A DNA stretch of 5,827 nt from an uncultured Brevinema sp. (lineage in GTDB: Bacteria; Spirochaetota; Brevinematia; Brevinematales; Brevinemataceae). Shown in pieces: positions 1 through 5,209 of this stretch. The stretch spans positions 1 through 5,827 of the forward strand of contig CAMQSH010000123.1 in assembly GCA_947036575.1 (NCBI GenBank), given 5' to 3'. The stretch's first letter is position 1. Every line of letters starts with the position of its first letter. A program made the translations under genes and the position numbers. The notes below the pieces were generated by a model. It saw nothing but the letters and a program-made list of their open reading frames with translations. It was not told where the DNA came from and searched no databases.

Positions 1-2
1 AA

Positions 3-50
3 TTACTTGGAACTGCCAAAATTAATGCTTTCATTCGTGTTAGCTTATAA
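3..50 (+). CDS. Possible C-terminal end of an upstream gene (partial)
   Basis: Reading the third frame from the window edge gives 15 codons (LLGTAKINAFIRVSL) and then TAA at 48-50. The stop lies 22 bases before a strong hairpin terminator, which is the expected layout for the end of a plus-strand gene, and the residue mix looks more like coding than the other two frames do. Frame 1 is also open to a TAA at 67-69, so the frame choice is not certain. The fragment is too short to recognise a family, and nothing can be said about function. Confidence 0.35.
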   Translation, partial: LLGTAKINAFIRVSL

Positions 51-72
51 GATATATTTATTTATATAATAC

Positions 73-99
73 AAAAACCCCCATATTATGGGGGTTTTT
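73..99. terminator. Bidirectional intrinsic terminator
   Basis: A perfect inverted repeat has arms AAAAACCCCC (73-82) and GGGGGTTTTT (90-99) around a 7-base A/T loop, in which further A-T pairs are possible. On the plus strand the stem runs into TTTTT, a C and TTTTT (95-105). On the minus strand it also ends in a T run followed by A/T-rich sequence. It therefore probably ends both the plus-strand gene whose tail may lie at 3-50 and the minus-strand exporter operon ending at 123. Confidence 0.9.
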
Positions 100-122
100 C
101 TTTTTATGAATTGATTATAAAA

Positions 123-755
123 TTATGATACTAATAAATTCTGGATTATAGGGAAGATCCCAGAAACAGAAAGAGCACAGTAGAATAAAAGTAAAGCCAT
201 AATACTATTAAAAGCTTTTTGATGCTTAAGAATAAAAGGATGAAGTAAGGATCCAAAAGCAGACCAAGTAACAAGAGCTGAAAACATAGAAAAATTCATT
301 ACACAGATCATAAATAATATAGGCAACATATTATCAAAGTAAGGAAATCCATAAGTAGAAAAAATAGTAATAGTGAATAAAATAGATTTTGGATTGATAA
401 ATTGGAAAAAATAAGCACTAATAAACATTTTTTTATTTATAACAGTATCTGTGGGAGTAGATTCTTTATCAGCACTAGAACTTTTATATACTACCCATGC
501 TAGATATGTGAGGTAGAGAGTTCCTATAATACGCATAACGCCTTGAATAGCAGGAATGAATGTAAATAGAACACCATTAAGGTATGCTAAAATAAATAAA
601 AGAGTTAGATGCCCTAATCCAGCACCAAGAATAAATATGAAACTTTTTTTAAATCCATATTTTTGTCCTACTGTCATACTCATGATATTATTAGGACCAG
701 GAGAAAAAGCAGAAGATAGTGTAATCGTTAAAAAAGCAGCGAAAGGATATGTCAT
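123..755 (-). CDS. LysE/RhtB-family exporter, EamB-like (copy 1)
   Basis: This is a 210-residue inner-membrane protein of the LysE/RhtB superfamily, which exports amino acids and their derivatives. The family signature SPGPNN sits at residues 18-23 next to the first membrane segment, and QFINPK follows at 118-123. Several hydrophobic stretches fit the usual six-helix layout, with a polar loop at about 91-110. The length is normal for the family. The SPGPNN-to-QFINPK arrangement and the LLLFYCA ending resemble the cysteine/O-acetylserine exporter EamB (YfiK) more than LysE itself, but substrate cannot be read from sequence. The ATG at 755 has an AAGAGG ribosome site at 761-766. It is the last gene of the minus-strand operon, 89 bases after a paralogue with which it shares roughly half its residues by eye, suggesting tandem duplication. 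A bidirectional terminator follows. Confidence 0.9.
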   Translation of the reverse strand: MTYPFAAFLTITLSSAFSPGPNNIMSMTVGQKYGFKKSFIFILGAGLGHLTLLFILAYLNGVLFTFIPAIQGVMRIIGTLYLTYLAWVVYKSSSADKESTPTDTVINKKMFISAYFFQFINPKSILFTITIFSTYGFPYFDNMLPILFMICVMNFSMFSALVTWSAFGSLLHPFILKHQKAFNSIMALLLFYCALSVSGIFPIIQNLLVS

Positions 756-786
756 GTAAACCTCTTAGTATATGGATAAATTAGGT

Positions 787-806
787 ATTAATTTTTTGGA
801 CACTTT
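787..806 (-). repeat. Leader motif shared by the two exporter genes (copy 1)
   Basis: Read on the minus strand, this stretch is AAAGTGTCC, five bases, then ATTAAT, 31 bases before the start codon of the second exporter. The same AAAGTGTCC with a four-base gap and ATTAAT occurs at 1483-1501, before the first exporter, where it forms the last codons and stop of the coiled-coil gene. The likeness is short but sits in equivalent places. It may be a relic of the tandem duplication that produced the exporter pair. Confidence 0.4.
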
Positions 807-844
807 TATTTGCAAATATGATCTGTGATTGATGAGATGATATT

Positions 845-1468
845 TTAGCCGAAGGCTTTCATGAGAGATATGGGGTCTAAGATTACATAGGCACAGTAAA
901 GAAGAACTAAGGCTATTGTAATATTAAATACTTTTTCATTGTTTTTAACAAAATTATTTAATAAGGAGCCAAAGCTAGCCCATGTGCATAGAGAGATACT
1001 TGTTAAAAAAACTAGAGTTAAAATCAACAATCCTATACGTTGAGGATCTTGAAAATAGGGGAAGGCAAAAGTTGATAGAATTGTAATCCCAAATAAAACA
1101 GCTTTGGGATTGATAAATTGAAGATAAATTCCTGTAATAAATAATTTGTCTTCATCTATAAAATTACTTGATTTAGATTTTGAGTTTGAAGAACTATGAT
1201 ATATTTTCCATGCCATATAACTGAGATATAGCGCACCTAAAACACCCATAATATATTTAATAGCAGGTATGTACTTATAAAGAACAGCGTTAAGGAGTGC
1301 TAATAAGACAAGTAAACTACAATAACCAAGTAATGCTCCAGCAATATATTTTAAGGTTTTTTTAAAGCCTAATTTTTGTCCTAAAGTCATACACAGAATA
1401 TTATTAGGACCAGGAGTGAAAATAGCAGAAAGTGCTAAACTAAGAAAAGCTGTAAAAGGGTAAGCCAT
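845..1468 (-). CDS. LysE/RhtB-family exporter, EamB-like (copy 2)
   Basis: This is a 207-residue multi-spanning membrane protein of the LysE/RhtB superfamily of amino-acid exporters. TPGPNN is at residues 18-23, QFINPK at 117-122, and a polar Ser/Lys-rich loop at about 91-108 divides the two hydrophobic halves. The stretch from QFINPK through GITILSTFAFP and the ALVLLYCAYVI ending match the pattern of the cysteine/O-acetylserine exporter EamB, so a cysteine-pathway or related substrate is possible but unproven. The ATG at 1468 has a consensus AGGAGG site (1476-1481) with seven-base spacing, the best ribosome site in the operon. The gene starts 15 bases after the stop of the coiled-coil gene, so the two are almost certainly co-transcribed. 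The adjacent paralogue downstream shares the same motif layout. Confidence 0.91.
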   Translation of the reverse strand: MAYPFTAFLSLALSAIFTPGPNNILCMTLGQKLGFKKTLKYIAGALLGYCSLLVLLALLNAVLYKYIPAIKYIMGVLGALYLSYMAWKIYHSSSNSKSKSSNFIDEDKLFITGIYLQFINPKAVLFGITILSTFAFPYFQDPQRIGLLILTLVFLTSISLCTWASFGSLLNNFVKNNEKVFNITIALVLLYCAYVILDPISLMKAFG

Positions 1469-1475
1469 TTAAATT

Positions 1476-1481
1476 CCTCCT
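1476..1481 (-). promoter_or_regulatory. Strong ribosome binding site of exporter copy 2
   Basis: On the minus strand this is AGGAGG, seven bases before the ATG at 1468. It lies in the 15-base gap after the stop of the coiled-coil gene, so the exporter can initiate independently within the polycistronic message. Confidence 0.85.
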
Positions 1482-1482
1482 A

Positions 1483-1501
1483 ATTAATATGCGGACACTT
1501 T
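1483..1501 (-). repeat. Leader motif shared by the two exporter genes (copy 2)
   Basis: On the minus strand this reads AAAGTGTCC, four bases, ATTAAT. It overlaps the last codons (KVSAY) and stop of the coiled-coil gene. The partner copy at 787-806 lies outside any coding sequence, in the 89-base gap before the second exporter. Confidence 0.4.
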
Positions 1502-2545
1502 GTTAATATATAATGCTATATATTTTTGAAACAGATCATAGCTTTTTTTTTCAGCATCTTCTATTTCTGTAAGTATTCTAGAATGTTTGTTGTCATTTAA
1601 CAGGTCGATCTGTTCTAATATTTCTTCTTGATAATCAGGGAATTCTTTATCAAATACTTTGTTGGTATCTTTTAATTGAGCTTTTAATTCTTTTTCTTTT
1701 TTTTTGTTTAATTTTTGATATTCTTTGTTCAGAGCCTTTAACTCTTTGATTTCTCGCTTACTAATATCTGGATCGCCCATCTTTGTGATGTTTTGTTCTC
1801 TAATTTTTAAAGAATCAGTTTTTAAGGTATCAATAGTCGTCATGATTTTGTTAGTTAATGTAGTATGATCATCTTGTTTTTGTTGAATTTGATTGCTTAA
1901 AATAGTAATATCTTTACTGACAATAGCGTCAATTTGTTTTATGTTTTTATCTACAGAACTTGCTAAATTGTTGTGAAGATCTGTTTCTTCTGCAAGATAA
2001 TCAGTATCTGTGCTCACAAGATTACTAATGATAGTATTAATTTCTGTTTGGATCTTTTTTTGTTCTATAGCTTGATCTTGAATAGCTTGATTTTTTGCAT
2101 CAGCAGCAGCACTTGATGCGATCATTCCTATAAGACCAACAGCTGCCATCGTAGCACCAACTGCTGTCCCTACATCATCTCTCTCTCTATAATAAGACGG
2201 TCTATATCTTTTGTCATGGTAAGAAGGTCTATACGATGGTCTATGATAAGAGGGACGATAAGAAGGTCTATAATAAGAAGGTCTGTAATAGCGTGAAGAG
2301 GAAGCTGCTGTGATCATTAATCCTGAAGTCATCATTGTAAGCATAGCCACTTGTGTACCAGTTACGGAGGAAGATCTTTGTTGTGCAGGGATGATTTTGG
2401 AAGCATCTAATCTTCCTAATAGTCTTTGTATTTTTAAAGACTCTGCTGTAATATCTCTTGTGTCTATATAAGCCGCAAATATAGGAGAAGAGATTATACT
2501 AAGAGAAATAAATAAAGATATAAAACAATGTGTAATTTTTTTCAT
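1484..2545 (-). CDS. Secreted coiled-coil protein with RPSY repeats
   Basis: No family was recognised. The 353-residue product begins with a signal peptide (MKKITHCF, hydrophobic core, likely cleavage after SPIFA at residue 24; no lipobox). Then come a short polar stretch, a hydrophobic segment at about 63-82, an Arg/Pro/Ser/Tyr segment at 85-120 with six RPSY units, and a Gly/Ala-rich hydrophobic segment at about 125-148. From about 150 to the end it is highly charged, Lys/Glu/Gln-rich and heptad-like, so probably a long coiled coil. It is likely an envelope protein, perhaps anchored by the two hydrophobic segments with the basic tyrosine loop between them. The start is ATG 2545, one base after the upstream stop (TAA-T-ATG), implying translational coupling with the barrel-like gene. 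An in-frame TTG at 2563 would add six residues ahead of an otherwise ideal signal peptide and is disfavoured. Confidence 0.8.
   Translation of the reverse strand: MKKITHCFISLFISLSIISSPIFAAYIDTRDITAESLKIQRLLGRLDASKIIPAQQRSSSVTGTQVAMLTMMTSGLMITAASSSRYYRPSYYRPSYRPSYHRPSYRPSYHDKRYRPSYYRERDDVGTAVGATMAAVGLIGMIASSAAADAKNQAIQDQAIEQKKIQTEINTIISNLVSTDTDYLAEETDLHNNLASSVDKNIKQIDAIVSKDITILSNQIQQKQDDHTTLTNKIMTTIDTLKTDSLKIREQNITKMGDPDISKREIKELKALNKEYQKLNKKKEKELKAQLKDTNKVFDKEFPDYQEEILEQIDLLNDNKHSRILTEIEDAEKKSYDLFQKYIALYINKVSAY
2186..2293 (-). repeat. RPSY-encoding short tandem repeats
   Basis: Within the coiled-coil gene, codons 85-120 encode six copies of RPSY separated by zero to five residues, mainly Tyr or His (RYYRPSY, YRPSY, RPSY, HRPSY, RPSY, then HDKRYRPSYY). 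The DNA units are similar but not identical: on the plus strand they vary around AAGAAGGTCTATA. The array is thus an old or selected coding repeat and not a fresh expansion. Units of 12 or 15 bases keep the reading frame whatever the copy number. Confidence 0.85.
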
Positions 2546-2546
2546 A

Positions 2547-3101
2547 TTAATGTACCCATCCAAAACTTAATGTGCCATATAAGGCATTTTTCCAATGATT
2601 AATATCATATCTAAGATTATCTGTATTACTCATATAACGATAACTCATTCCAGCACTGATAACAAAAGATCTGAACACATGCCAATCAAAATGTATAGAG
2701 GGAGTAATAACAAAATGTAAACGATAATCATCCCAAGTTTGTGTAGAGCCAAGACCTAGTACTGTAAATATCCTAAAGCCAAATTTTTTCCACACACTTT
2801 TATAACCAAGTACAAAACCTCCATAGTACAATTGAAAGTCATCTTTGATAAAATTATTTTCTGATTCATAAGGATAACTACCATATACCCCTATTCCAAC
2901 AGCAATTCCTAAAAGAGAAATACCCATAGAAATTCCACCAATAGTAAAAAAATCACCGTTCAAAGCGCCTAGGTGCTGATCATAAGTAGTCCAACCACCC
3001 AGAATAGGATTGGAAAAAGCTTTTTTTTGTGAAGATTCTTCTGCATAAGAGATCGTGGATAAGGTAAATATACTTATTAATAATAACATTTTTTTTAACA
3101 T
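2547..3101 (-). CDS. Predicted outer-membrane beta-barrel protein, unknown function
   Basis: The 184-residue product has a clear signal peptide (MLKKMLLL, hydrophobic core, cleavage after ISYA at residue 20). The mature part is rich in Gly, Tyr, Phe and Trp and is made of alternating short amphipathic stretches such as FQLYYGGFVLGYKS and IHFDWHVFRSFVISAGMSY. It ends in a strand-like GTLSFGWVH. This is the look of a small outer-membrane barrel of about eight strands, but no named family was recognised; a glycine-rich hydrophobic stretch at about 54-72 is less typical of a barrel. The ATG at 3101 has an AAGGGGGG ribosome site (3110-3117). It is the first gene of the minus-strand operon, directly behind a sigma70-like promoter, and its stop is one base from the next start. 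Two A8 runs lie in codons 2-5 and near codon 26. Confidence 0.75.
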   Translation of the reverse strand: MLKKMLLLISIFTLSTISYAEESSQKKAFSNPILGGWTTYDQHLGALNGDFFTIGGISMGISLLGIAVGIGVYGSYPYESENNFIKDDFQLYYGGFVLGYKSVWKKFGFRIFTVLGLGSTQTWDDYRLHFVITPSIHFDWHVFRSFVISAGMSYRYMSNTDNLRYDINHWKNALYGTLSFGWVH

Positions 3102-3109
3102 AAATGTTT

Positions 3110-3117
3110 CCCCCCTT
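3110..3117 (-). promoter_or_regulatory. Ribosome binding site of the barrel-like gene
   Basis: On the minus strand AAGGGGGG lies eight bases before the ATG at 3101, which supports that start. The run of six G is unusual in sequence this AT-rich. Confidence 0.75.
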
Positions 3118-3129
3118 TACTTTGTTATT

Positions 3130-3158
3130 ATTATACAATATTTTTCTTATATAATCAA
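3130..3158 (-). promoter_or_regulatory. Sigma70-like promoter of the minus-strand operon
   Basis: Read on the minus strand, a TTGATT -35 box (3158-3153) is followed after exactly 17 bases by a perfect TATAAT -10 box (3135-3130). Transcription would begin near 3123, giving a leader of about 22 bases that contains the AAGGGGGG ribosome site. Background is AT-rich, so chance matches to -10 boxes are common; the correct spacing and position make this one credible. Confidence 0.7.
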
Positions 3159-3217
3159 TATAGCCTTATTATATTTACAAGCTTATCAAGCCTTCTAAAA
3201 GAAATTACCCTCTAGGA

Positions 3218-3246
3218 TTGAAAATAAATAAGATATATATTATAAT
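3218..3246 (+). promoter_or_regulatory. Sigma70-like promoter of the glycosyltransferase gene
   Basis: A TTGAAA -35 box (3218-3223), a 17-base spacer and a perfect TATAAT -10 box (3241-3246) predict a start near 3253, about 22 bases before the ATG at 3275. The promoter overlaps an in-frame TTG-initiated N-terminal extension of the downstream gene, which argues that the extension is not translated. It diverges from the minus-strand promoter, with 59 bases between the two -35 boxes. Confidence 0.75.
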
Positions 3247-3274
3247 AGGATACAATAAAAACAGGTATCTTTAT

Positions 3275-4438
3275 ATGAAAAAACCACATATTTTTATTTC
3301 TTATACAAATACAGGAGCAGGTCATAGTACGCCAGCGTTAGCAATTGCCCAACGTATTGAAGAAATGCATCCAAATAGATTTGAAATTACTACGAGTAAT
3401 TTCTTTGAAGATGCTGGAGAAATAACATTCAATAGATATATTGAAAATTCTTGGAATTTTTTACTTAAAAATCCAAGAATCACACAAGTTGTAATAACAA
3501 CAGGTAAATTATTATATTTTCTTGCCCCTTATTACATGAGAGTCTTACAACCTAAAGCACGTCATAGCTCTATGAAATATATTAAAAATATCAATCCCGA
3601 TATTATTTTTACAACTCATTTTTTTACACAAACAGTGGCAATAGATGCTTGTCAAAAATTTTCTATGGATTGTCCTTTGATAGCTTTAAACCCCGATACT
3701 TTTGAAACATTTCCTCAATGGGATAGAAGGGGAGAAACTTTTTTAGTTTGTTCGGAATTAGCTAAAAAATCAGCACTTCAATATGGACACAAAGAATCTA
3801 CGATAAAAATTGTCCCTCAAGCATTACGTAAAGAATTTTATGCAGTAGAAAAAAAAGATCCCAAAGAGTTACGAAATCAATATAATCTTAGACCAGATGT
3901 ATTTACTATTTTAATGAGTGACGGTGGACAGGGTATTGGTAAGATGTATAAAAGTATCTGTGCTTTACTCAAAATGAGTATTCCACTTAATATTATTGCT
4001 ATTTGTGGTAAAAATGAAAAATTGTATAAAAATTTATTAAAATTACAACAAAAAACAATAGCAAAAAATTCTTCTATTCAATTTTTAATTATGGGATTTG
4101 CAGATAGTATGACACCTTTTATGCAGATGAGCGATCTCTTTATCGGTAAAAGTGGACCTGCTACTATGGTAGAATGTTTAAAAATAGATCTTCCTGTATT
4201 GGTTGTTTTTTCTGCTAATTCCGCAGAAAGAAAAACAGCTAACTTTTTTATAGAAAAAGAAGTAGCTTTATCTTGTATGAGTTCTTTTTTGTTACCAAAA
4301 AAATTAGAGCAAATCATTAATAACCCTGATATACTCAATAATATAAAAACAAAATTAAAAAACTTAGATTTTTTTCAAGATGGTAGTACTATCATTGCCG
4401 AGATAATAGTAGATACTTTGGACAAACAAAACAGATAA
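3275..4438 (+). CDS. MGDG synthase/MurG-like glycosyltransferase
   Basis: The 387-residue product has the two-domain GT-B layout of the MGDG synthase group, which transfers glucose or galactose from a UDP-sugar to diacylglycerol at the inner face of the membrane. The N-terminal domain opens with a strand and the glycine loop TNTGAGHS (11-18). A segment PDIIFTTHFF is typical of the lipid-acceptor domain. The C-terminal domain holds GFADSMTPFM (from 274) and GKSGPATMVECL (291-302), the nucleotide-sugar site; KxGPxT is the form seen in plant MGDG synthases, whereas MurG usually has a GG pair. Length fits. There is no signal peptide. ATG 3275 was chosen: it has AGG at 3263-3265, and an upstream in-frame TTG (3218) coincides with the -35 box. 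A strong terminator begins five bases after the stop. Family is secure; sugar and acceptor are not. Confidence 0.88.
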   Translation: MKKPHIFISYTNTGAGHSTPALAIAQRIEEMHPNRFEITTSNFFEDAGEITFNRYIENSWNFLLKNPRITQVVITTGKLLYFLAPYYMRVLQPKARHSSMKYIKNINPDIIFTTHFFTQTVAIDACQKFSMDCPLIALNPDTFETFPQWDRRGETFLVCSELAKKSALQYGHKESTIKIVPQALRKEFYAVEKKDPKELRNQYNLRPDVFTILMSDGGQGIGKMYKSICALLKMSIPLNIIAICGKNEKLYKNLLKLQQKTIAKNSSIQFLIMGFADSMTPFMQMSDLFIGKSGPATMVECLKIDLPVLVVFSANSAERKTANFFIEKEVALSCMSSFLLPKKLEQIINNPDILNNIKTKLKNLDFFQDGSTIIAEIIVDTLDKQNR

Positions 4439-4443
4439 TAGTC

Positions 4444-4474
4444 AAAACCCTATCTCATTTAGATAGGGTTTTTT
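4444..4474 (+). terminator. Intrinsic terminator after the glycosyltransferase gene
   Basis: A perfect 12-base-pair stem, AAAACCCTATCT (4444-4455) with AGATAGGGTTTT (4461-4472), encloses a CATTT loop. The plus strand continues as a six-T run (4469-4474). The hairpin starts five bases after the upstream stop codon and ends about ten bases before the next start codon, so it could act as an attenuator or processing site as well as a simple terminator. Confidence 0.88.
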
Positions 4475-4481
4475 AGAAGGG
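4475..4481 (+). promoter_or_regulatory. Ribosome binding site of ogg
   Basis: AGAAGGG lies three bases before the ATG at 4485, a rather short spacing, and immediately after the T run of the terminator hairpin. The hairpin does not sequester it. Confidence 0.65.
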
Positions 4482-4484
4482 AAT

Positions 4485-5192
4485 ATGAAACAATTTTTTA
4501 AGCACGATTTAGATTTTTTTAATGATCTTATTTATTTTTTTAAAAAATACGAAAACTCTCTACAAGGTGAAATTCAATTATCACTAACAAGTACCACCAA
4601 AGAAATGTTTGAACAAGCAGTTTATTGTTTTTTAACACCAGCTACTAAATCTGATTCTTCAGATCTTACACATAAAGAATTATTCACAGATGATTTTTTT
4701 TATAAAGCTAGTTTAGAAGAATTAACATATTGTTTAAGAAAGCCCCCTTATATTCGATTTCATAATCAAAAAGCAGCACGATTGTTATTGTGGCAGCAAA
4801 ATGGAATGGATCACATACAATCGATGTTACTCTTTGATAACGCTAGAGATAAGCGTCAATATTTGGTCAATAATGTTAAAGGAATGAATTTTAAAGAGGC
4901 TACACATTTTCTTAGAAATGTAGGATGTAGTGAAGATTTGGTGATTTTAGATAGGCATATAATTAATTTTATGAAAGATGTTTATATCCTATCCGAAAAA
5001 GATGATATGAGTAAATTGTCAAAAAATTATCTAGTATGGGAAAAACTATTTGTAGATTTTATCAATAGTCCTCTTTGGATTGATTCTATTGGTAAAAGCA
5101 CTATTCCTAGAGCTGATTTTGCGATTTGGGCATCTCGTGTCAAAAAGGCAGATTCTAGTATCAGCTATGAAAGAATTTTAATGTTAAGATAA
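4485..5192 (+). CDS. ogg: 8-oxoguanine DNA glycosylase/AP lyase, Ogg2 type
   Basis: The 235-residue product belongs to the helix-hairpin-helix-GPD superfamily of base-excision repair enzymes. Members of the Ogg2 branch, known mostly from archaea and some bacteria, remove 8-oxoguanine and nick the abasic site. The hairpin KGMNFKEATHFLRNVG (132-147) carries the expected Schiff-base lysine K137, and the catalytic aspartate is D156 in VILDRHI. R144-N145-V146-G147 is characteristic of Ogg2. The second hairpin glycine is replaced by N135. Near the C-terminus, ADFAIWASRVKK (W215, K220-K221) resembles the conserved end of Ogg2, but about 14 residues follow it and the last residue is Arg. The protein is somewhat longer than the roughly 210 residues usual for Ogg2. 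The start follows a terminator by ten bases, with AGAAGGG as ribosome site, and folC follows after 17 bases without a terminator. Confidence 0.88.
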   Translation: MKQFFKHDLDFFNDLIYFFKKYENSLQGEIQLSLTSTTKEMFEQAVYCFLTPATKSDSSDLTHKELFTDDFFYKASLEELTYCLRKPPYIRFHNQKAARLLLWQQNGMDHIQSMLLFDNARDKRQYLVNNVKGMNFKEATHFLRNVGCSEDLVILDRHIINFMKDVYILSEKDDMSKLSKNYLVWEKLFVDFINSPLWIDSIGKSTIPRADFAIWASRVKKADSSISYERILMLR

Positions 5193-5200
5193 CACAAATA

Positions 5201-5206
5201 GGGAGA
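5201..5206 (+). promoter_or_regulatory. Ribosome binding site of folC
   Basis: GGGAGA lies three bases before the ATG at 5210, inside the 17-base gap after ogg. No promoter or hairpin fits in this gap, so folC is probably read from the ogg transcript. Confidence 0.6.
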
Positions 5207-5209
5207 ATC

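Noticed and set aside
556..759. Plus-strand open frame of 67 codons
   Set aside because: It lies antisense to the N-terminal half of the second exporter, whose family motifs are unmistakable. It has no family likeness and no ribosome site of note.
787..815. Possible internal promoter before the second exporter (TTGCAA, 17 bases, ATTAAT on the minus strand)
   Set aside because: Each box matches the consensus at only four of six positions, and TTGCAA and ATTAAT are both palindromes expected often in AT-rich DNA. The spacing is right, so it is noted but not annotated.
2186..2293. CRISPR-like or non-coding tandem array
   Set aside because: The units are 12-15 bases, keep the reading frame and encode RPSY in a well-supported gene. 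There are no spacers.
4078..4338. Minus-strand open frame of 86 codons
   Set aside because: It is antisense to the nucleotide-sugar-binding domain of the glycosyltransferase and has no support of its own.
3275..4438. Calling the glycosyltransferase MurG
   Set aside because: The N-terminal loop is TNTGAGHS and the sugar site is KSGPAT, which fit the MGDG synthase group better. No peptidoglycan genes are nearby.
4418..4439. Promoter for ogg at the end of the glycosyltransferase gene (TTGGAC and GATAAT)
   Set aside because: The spacing between the boxes is only ten bases, and a start from this -10 would fall inside the terminator hairpin.
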